Assembly (NCBI GenBank): GCA_010094025.1
Contig: ML991860.1
Coordinates: forward strand, 33,590-97,589
Origin: Viridothelium virens
Lineage: Eukaryota > Ascomycota > Dothideomycetes > Trypetheliales > Trypetheliaceae
Length of the DNA stretch: 64,000 nt
Reading direction: 5' to 3'
Positions 59,492-64,000 of the stretch are shown piece by piece. Under the pieces are notes generated by a model. That model was not told the DNA's origin. It was given only the letters and a program-made list of their open reading frames with translations, and ran no database searches. Made by a program: the position numbers and the translations under genes. Positions within the stretch are counted from its first letter, which is position 1. Each line of letters opens with the position of its first letter.

Positions 59492-59931
59492 GCAGCGGCC
59501 TTCTGCACGATGAAAGGGACGGCACGCTGGCGTGCTCTAGAGGCAGCCGTCAATCACCGAGTCGGTCTTCCGGGCTGGAATCCTTAGAACCTATCATCAA
59601 TACTGGATCGCAAGCGCAGGCCTGAAGAATCTACTATCTCCTTGGACGTGCCTTCTGCCCAATGGTAATCTTTCGGTAGATGGCTATATTTGTACCTCTC
59701 CAGTCTTAGATTCGACTTTCATCGACCATTTGCATGGCTTGGTACTGATTTCCAAGCTAGCCACGGACAGCAATGCACTGTTCGATTTTTCCGATACCTC
59801 AAGATTACTCATTCAGCACAAAGGAGGAACGGTAGTGGACATCGCCAGCAATGCGTCCGAGGTCGTTCCGAATGTTCATTTTGGACAAAGTGTCACATTA
59901 TTACAGTTTTTGTCTAATGTACACTACAGTA
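59492..59931. other. Tail-to-tail spacer
   Basis: Lies between the stop of the secreted protein and the stop of the GH67 gene. A 73-codon plus-strand frame (59730-59951) overlaps the GH67 3' end and has no recognisable domain. Confidence 0.4.
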
Positions 59932-62442
59932 CTAATCAACGATGCCTTTAGGAAGGACGACAACATAATCTAACGGAGCCGGCTCAATACCATTGGGCAT
60001 ACCCACAATCTTCAGCATATCTCCCTTTTGGATTTGAACGTCGCGGAATGTAATTCGCGTCGCGGAATGACCATCGAGATAAGTCGACGGTGCGTGTCCA
60101 AGCGTGTCCTCATTATTGCCGTACCAGCGTCCAAGGGTCCGGTTATTAAGATAAATTTCCCAGTTGGACTTGCCTCCAATCAGATCATAGTAGTTGACAC
60201 CAAGGTCATATGTACCAGAAGGATACTGTAGAGTCGTCATCGCTGTTCCCGCGGTGTTGTTGGAAGTCGTGATGATGGCGGTAAAATTCGAGGCCATTTC
60301 GAATGGGTTGACTGGGTAAGGCTCGTAACCACTCAACGTCATGCTTTCAGCCTCCACTCGGTATGGGTGATTGCCGACGCGATTGGCCTCGTCTGGAATG
60401 CCAGACAAATTGTAATAGTAGTTGTTGATCGCATCTCTCCAGACAATGGAATGACCAGCTTGATAGGTTTGGCGGAACAAGACATCGTTGTATCGCTCAG
60501 TATCGACCTTGCCTTCCAGTGACTCCCATAAGGGGACGAAAGTCTGAGCAGTATCTGCACCACTGTAGTGTGCATCATAAAAGTGCTGAATGACTGTTTG
60601 TCCCGATTGGAGACGCTGGGTGTAGTTGACGTGATGGAACCACAAAAGGAGATTGTCCGGAGTTGTCTCAATGTTTTCATACATTTCATAAATCTCGGGA
60701 GGATATTGACCTGAAAATCCAGTGCCGTTAGACACTGTCCGATCCATACCAATGGTCAAGTGATCTGCACGAGTCCATTGACCGTAGCCATTATTATCCT
60801 GCGAGGCTGGATTGGGTCCAAAATGGGTGTATAAGATGTCAGTCAAAGTCTGAATTCCAAGGTTGCCACTGTAGCTCTCGTACGCAGGCCAGGACTCCAT
60901 GGACATTTGCGTGATGGTGTCGATCACCTCATTGTCAAGACTGAAAGTAAGACGGATCCAGTCCTGCAATATACTCTGAGGATCTTGTGCTGGATCCCAA
61001 GCTAAGCGACCGTAAGCATAGAGATTGGACATGGCCAAATGACTCCCGAGCCAAGTTGTGTTCGTGCCGACGTTGACGACAGCAGCCGAACCACCCAAAG
61101 GCCGGTTGAACCGCTTGCCTGAAATGATATTGCGAACAAGAGACGACTGGTTGTTGACACGAAGATCAAAATCGAGAACAGTCTTCCAGAGCGGTGGAAG
61201 GTAGACAAGATGGCATTGTTGGCCAAGATATTCTTGAGCGACCTCCAATTCAATGGCAGTGCTAGTGTTGAGCAGATTGGCAAAAAGTGGCGAGGTAGGC
61301 TCGCGAACCTGAAAATCGATTGGTCCGTATTTGATTTGTACGACAACATTGTCATCAAATTGTCCATCGAGATCCTTGAAGAATTGGACCGCGGCATTTG
61401 CACGATCAGCTTTCCAGTCGGACTCATTGAGCATATTATAGACGAATGCACGGAACATGACAATACCCCCATGAGGCTGGAGGGCTTTGGCGAAGAGATT
61501 GCCTCCCTGGGAGAGCGTACGGTTGTATGTCAAAGGCCCAGCTTGGCCTTCAGAATTTGCTTTGACCAAGTACCCTGCCATATCTGGTACAGTTTCGTAG
61601 ATTTGATTCGTGACATTCGTCCAGAATGCGATGACTGAAGGATCGAGAGGATCATAGGTGGGAAGGCCGCCAAAATCCATCGGAGATGCAAAGTCGAGTG
61701 AGATACCAAGTCGGACACCATAAGGTCGGAAAGCATCAGCGATTCTGCCCAATCCTTGAATGTTCCTGGTGCTCAGGAGGGTCGAGTTGGCATTGACGTT
61801 GTTCACCACAACGGCGTTGACTCGGACAGAGGCGAGAAGTCGGGCATAATCACCAGCGCGAGTCAAGTCGTTGACGATCGTGCCATTCTCGAAGAAGATG
61901 GAAGGCCCACCGTAGCCACGCTCGATACTTCCATCTAAATTGTCCCACTGATTGACCCATCGGACCGGAGCGTTGGGGTTGGTAGCATAAGCAACGCTAG
62001 ATAGATTTCCCTGAGCAAGCATGGAAAGGTATTCGAATGCACCATACAGAGCACCGCGCTCATTTTCTCCAAGGATCTGAACGTTGCCGCCTTTACTGCT
62101 GAGCCAGAACCCGTCTTCGTCAAGTTCCGGAATTCCCTGGACGCTACCGCCGGTCTTAGCATATTCGTCAACGGTACCAACGACTATGGATGACGATGTA
62201 GTTCCGTTTGCGTGGCTGATACTAAGCCGCTTCCCAAAGATACCTTGGATGCCATTTTGCAGTTCTGTACCGGCCGTATATACAGGACTCGTTTCTGTGG
62301 AGTTCAGAGAAACAATACTCGAAGGGAGCGAAGCGGAATAATTTTGAGCATTGGGTATTGGCGCGTAGCGCAACCACGCGTTTAACCCATTTTCTGCAGC
62401 AACAAGACCAAACAACGCGAACGAGAAAAGATAGCGCACCAT
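59932..62442 (-). CDS. aguA: Secreted alpha-glucuronidase, GH67
   Basis: A single intronless frame of 836 residues starting at the ATG at 62442. It opens with a signal peptide (MVRYLFSFALFGLVAAENG) and the GH67 entry NGLNAWLRYAPIPNA. The enzyme removes 4-O-methyl-glucuronic acid from the ends of xylo-oligosaccharides in hemicellulose breakdown outside the cell. The general acid is Glu about 298 in KANSEGQAGP; the second catalytic pair is Asp about 376 (GPIDFQ) and Glu about 404 (QEYLGQQ), with the expected 28-residue spacing. VRWVNQWDNLDGSIERGYGG is also conserved. Many NxS/T sites suggest heavy glycosylation. The frame is open 41 codons further upstream, but the signal peptide marks 62442 as the start. 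Confidence 0.96.
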   Translation of the reverse strand: MVRYLFSFALFGLVAAENGLNAWLRYAPIPNAQNYSASLPSSIVSLNSTETSPVYTAGTELQNGIQGIFGKRLSISHANGTTSSSIVVGTVDEYAKTGGSVQGIPELDEDGFWLSSKGGNVQILGENERGALYGAFEYLSMLAQGNLSSVAYATNPNAPVRWVNQWDNLDGSIERGYGGPSIFFENGTIVNDLTRAGDYARLLASVRVNAVVVNNVNANSTLLSTRNIQGLGRIADAFRPYGVRLGISLDFASPMDFGGLPTYDPLDPSVIAFWTNVTNQIYETVPDMAGYLVKANSEGQAGPLTYNRTLSQGGNLFAKALQPHGGIVMFRAFVYNMLNESDWKADRANAAVQFFKDLDGQFDDNVVVQIKYGPIDFQVREPTSPLFANLLNTSTAIELEVAQEYLGQQCHLVYLPPLWKTVLDFDLRVNNQSSLVRNIISGKRFNRPLGGSAAVVNVGTNTTWLGSHLAMSNLYAYGRLAWDPAQDPQSILQDWIRLTFSLDNEVIDTITQMSMESWPAYESYSGNLGIQTLTDILYTHFGPNPASQDNNGYGQWTRADHLTIGMDRTVSNGTGFSGQYPPEIYEMYENIETTPDNLLLWFHHVNYTQRLQSGQTVIQHFYDAHYSGADTAQTFVPLWESLEGKVDTERYNDVLFRQTYQAGHSIVWRDAINNYYYNLSGIPDEANRVGNHPYRVEAESMTLSGYEPYPVNPFEMASNFTAIITTSNNTAGTAMTTLQYPSGTYDLGVNYYDLIGGKSNWEIYLNNRTLGRWYGNNEDTLGHAPSTYLDGHSATRITFRDVQIQKGDMLKIVGMPNGIEPAPLDYVVVLPKGIVD

Positions 62443-62498
62443 ACTGTACCTTACAGGAAGTAGAGCCCTTGTCCTCTGAATCCAGGGGTGGGATTGTT

Positions 62499-62506
62499 CA
62501 TATATA
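62499..62506 (-). promoter_or_regulatory. TATA-like box of the GH67 gene
   Basis: The run atatatac on the plus strand reads gtatatat on the minus strand, about 57-64 bp before the GH67 ATG, with a short leader. Confidence 0.5.
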
Positions 62507-62581
62507 CCTTCCTCGACATAGTATACCCAGTCTAGCAGTACTGCGAAACTGGTTACCGGGCTCACAGAAAAGATTTTGAGC

Positions 62582-62611
62582 TTCAGGCTAAAGCGGGCAG
62601 ATTCAGGCTAT
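62582..62611 (+). promoter_or_regulatory. Paired XlnR/Xyr1-type sites upstream of GH67
   Basis: Two direct copies of ttcaggcta lie 19 bases apart and give GGCTAAA (62586-62592) and GGCTATA (62605-62611). Both fit the GGC(A/T)4 consensus of the xylanase regulator XlnR/Xyr1, about 144-170 bp before the GH67 start. Occupancy is inferred from the motif and the gene's role in xylan use. Confidence 0.5.
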
Positions 62612-63154
62612 AATACCGGAAAGTGGGCCGAAAAGGTCTTGTCGAGGCGCGGGAGAATGACAGCACCACAAAGTCGCTCCCGTCTTTCCCCACTAGCTCG
62701 GACCAGGCCATCATGATGGAAAACACCGAAAAAGTCTGGATCTACACAGCGCGCTCCAGCGGAAGTCAAGTGCCGTACGGATGATGGGATCGCTGGCGGT
62801 GGCTGGGATGGTAGAGGACAAGGGAGAAGTGGAGATGGAGATCCGCGCGGAGATTATGCTTAGTTAGAGGGAAAGAGGTTCTTCCGAAGAAGAGAAGTGA
62901 CGTTACTGTAAACAAAGAAATCGTATCCAATTTCGTATCTCACTTATCCTTGAGCGATCACTCGCCTCCAGACAGCCTACTATTGTTCTCTGGTTGCGAT
63001 TGTTCTTCCTGTAGACCTTTACTGCCCAAGGTATGTCACTTATCGTAAGTCTTCTCGCTCTATAATTCGATTTCTTCAACATAGGAACATCTACTCACGC
63101 ATAAGTCAATCTTCTATCTTTAACCCTCTGAGACTTCTCCTACAATATTCAAGT

Positions 63155-63898
63155 ATGAAGCTCATCAACACATTCCTTTCTCTGTCGCTGGCTCTATCGG
63201 CAGTCCGCGCCTCCGAGCACGTCGTCACCATCGTCACTACTGTTACTACTGTTGTCGTAGAGCCGACTCCCGAAAAACCAAGACCGATCGTGACGCCTGC
63301 CGCGAGTTCTGGACCAGGTCCGCATATCAGCAGTCCCCACGGTCTTGGGTCTGGCCTCAATTCTTGGATCAGTGACCTGTCAAAATCCGCTTCCAAATTG
63401 TCCGCCGAGTCCAAATCGTCCGCCGAGTCTCGGGCGAGCCACGCAGCAGCATCTCTGGAATCAAATCTTCACCCACCACCCCGGCCGCCTCAATCTCTTT
63501 CTGATCCTCGTTCTCTACCTGCGGCGCCACCACCTGCCTCTTATCCTTCCCCTCCACCATTTCAACCTGCTCCGCCTCCGCACCCTGCTCCTCCACCTTC
63601 TCACTCTGTTCCACAACCTTCGCCGCTTTCTCACCCTGCTCCACCACCGCCACCACCTTCTCATCCTGCTCCGCCACCACCTCCACCATCTCACCCTGCT
63701 CCACCACCTCCTCCTCTGCCTTCTCATCCTGCTCCACCCCCACTCCCACCACCACCACCACCACCACCACCTCCTCCTCCTCCTCCTCCTCCTCCTCCTC
63801 CACCGCCACCGCCGCCACCATCCGCCGCAGGGCCTACCTATCCAGGAGACTTGTGTCTTAATCTCAAGACTGGACAAAAGGGTCCTTGCCCGCAATAA
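63155..63898 (+). CDS. Secreted proline-rich repeat protein
   Basis: One exon, 247 residues. A signal peptide (MKLINTFLSLSLALSAVRA) is followed by a Val/Thr-rich strand (VVTIVTTVTTVVVEPTP), a Ser/Ala-rich helical part (about residues 70-105), and then a long Pro-rich region (about 110-230) built from repeats such as SHPAPPPPPP and ending in a run of about 25 prolines. The short C-terminus PGDLCLNLKTGQKGPCPQ contains two Cys. It looks like a cell-wall or matrix-associated protein; no enzymatic domain is seen. The Pro run is encoded by cct/cca/ccg repeats and may be unstable. I cannot name a family. Confidence 0.78.
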   Translation: MKLINTFLSLSLALSAVRASEHVVTIVTTVTTVVVEPTPEKPRPIVTPAASSGPGPHISSPHGLGSGLNSWISDLSKSASKLSAESKSSAESRASHAAASLESNLHPPPRPPQSLSDPRSLPAAPPPASYPSPPPFQPAPPPHPAPPPSHSVPQPSPLSHPAPPPPPPSHPAPPPPPPSHPAPPPPPLPSHPAPPPLPPPPPPPPPPPPPPPPPPPPPPPPPSAAGPTYPGDLCLNLKTGQKGPCPQ

Positions 63899-64000
63899 AG
63901 CGGGCCTACCGTCAGCGTCAAAGGCGGCGATCGCCAAAATACTTCAGAGCTCACTGGCCTCTAATTTCCGGTTCGACACACGTCTTTTATTCCTGTTGCT

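Larger units (their letters stand above)
62443..63154. promoter_or_regulatory. Divergent promoter of GH67 and the Pro-rich secreted protein
   Basis: Holds a TATA-like box for GH67 (around 62500-62506) and two GGC(A/T)4 elements (62586-62592 and 62605-62611). No gene is supported in it. Confidence 0.5.

Noticed and set aside
62443-62565. N-terminal extension of GH67 by 41 residues
   Set aside because: The signal peptide begins at the ATG at 62442 and a TATA-like box lies inside the would-be extension.
63369-63937. Minus-strand Val/Glu-rich and Trp/Arg-rich frames opposite the Pro-rich gene
   Set aside because: They are simple complements of the proline-codon repeats; the plus strand has a signal peptide and start.
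1-64000. tRNA, rRNA or CRISPR features
   Set aside because: I looked for B-box-like ggttcgaatcc with a matching A box and for regularly spaced repeats and found none I could support; a covariance-model scan would be decisive.

Overview
This window reads as nuclear DNA of a filamentous ascomycete (Pezizomycotina; I cannot fix the class). The genes carry many short phase-consistent introns (about 44-230 bp, mostly 50-60 bp, with gtaagt/gtatgt-like donors and ctaac/ctaat branch sites), and the recognisable proteins are typical of that group: APC3/Cdc27, SLC1-type acyltransferase, a Cti6-like PHD protein, a DUF1769 protein, a GH67 alpha-glucuronidase and a giant NRPS.

Layout. 1-7.2 kb is housekeeping: the 5' part of an SND2/TMEM208 gene (-), APC3/CDC27 (+), an SLC1-type lysophosphatidate acyltransferase (+), and an unrecognised Cys-rich protein (+). 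7.4-11.1 kb has a short-chain dehydrogenase (-) and an amino-acid/GABA-type permease (+) sharing one divergent promoter. 12.4-14.2 kb is a haem catalase (+). 15.2-49.8 kb looks like a biosynthetic locus: a 15-exon ABCC (MRP-type) exporter (-), an NRPS of about 7,634 residues (+, 23.0 kb, three exons), and a cytochrome P450 (-). 49.8-53.5 kb is gene-poor with short repeats and broken frames. 53.5-58.1 kb carries the Cti6-like PHD protein (+) and the DUF1769 protein (-). 58.6-63.9 kb carries a secreted Cys-containing protein with a Kex2-like site (+), a secreted GH67 alpha-glucuronidase (-), and a secreted proline-rich protein (+).

The NRPS is the centrepiece. Read from motifs, its order is (C remnant)-A1-T1-E1-C1-A2-T2-C2-A3-T3-E2-C3-A4-T4-C4-(A remnant)-T5-E3-C5-linker-T6-C6-T7. 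It has four complete A domains but seven carrier domains, three epimerases, a fifth A domain that has lost its core motifs A1-A5 and its catalytic signatures, and a last carrier domain whose phosphopantetheine serine is valine. From memory the layout resembles the Pes1/NPS4-type synthetases of other Euascomycetes; that is an inference to be tested by alignment. The exporter, NRPS and P450 plausibly make, tailor and export one D-residue-rich (probably cyclic) peptide whose structure cannot be read from the sequence. No cluster transcription factor was found.

Gene models below were built by hand from reading frames and splice sites; reading phase is conserved across every junction given for the confident models.
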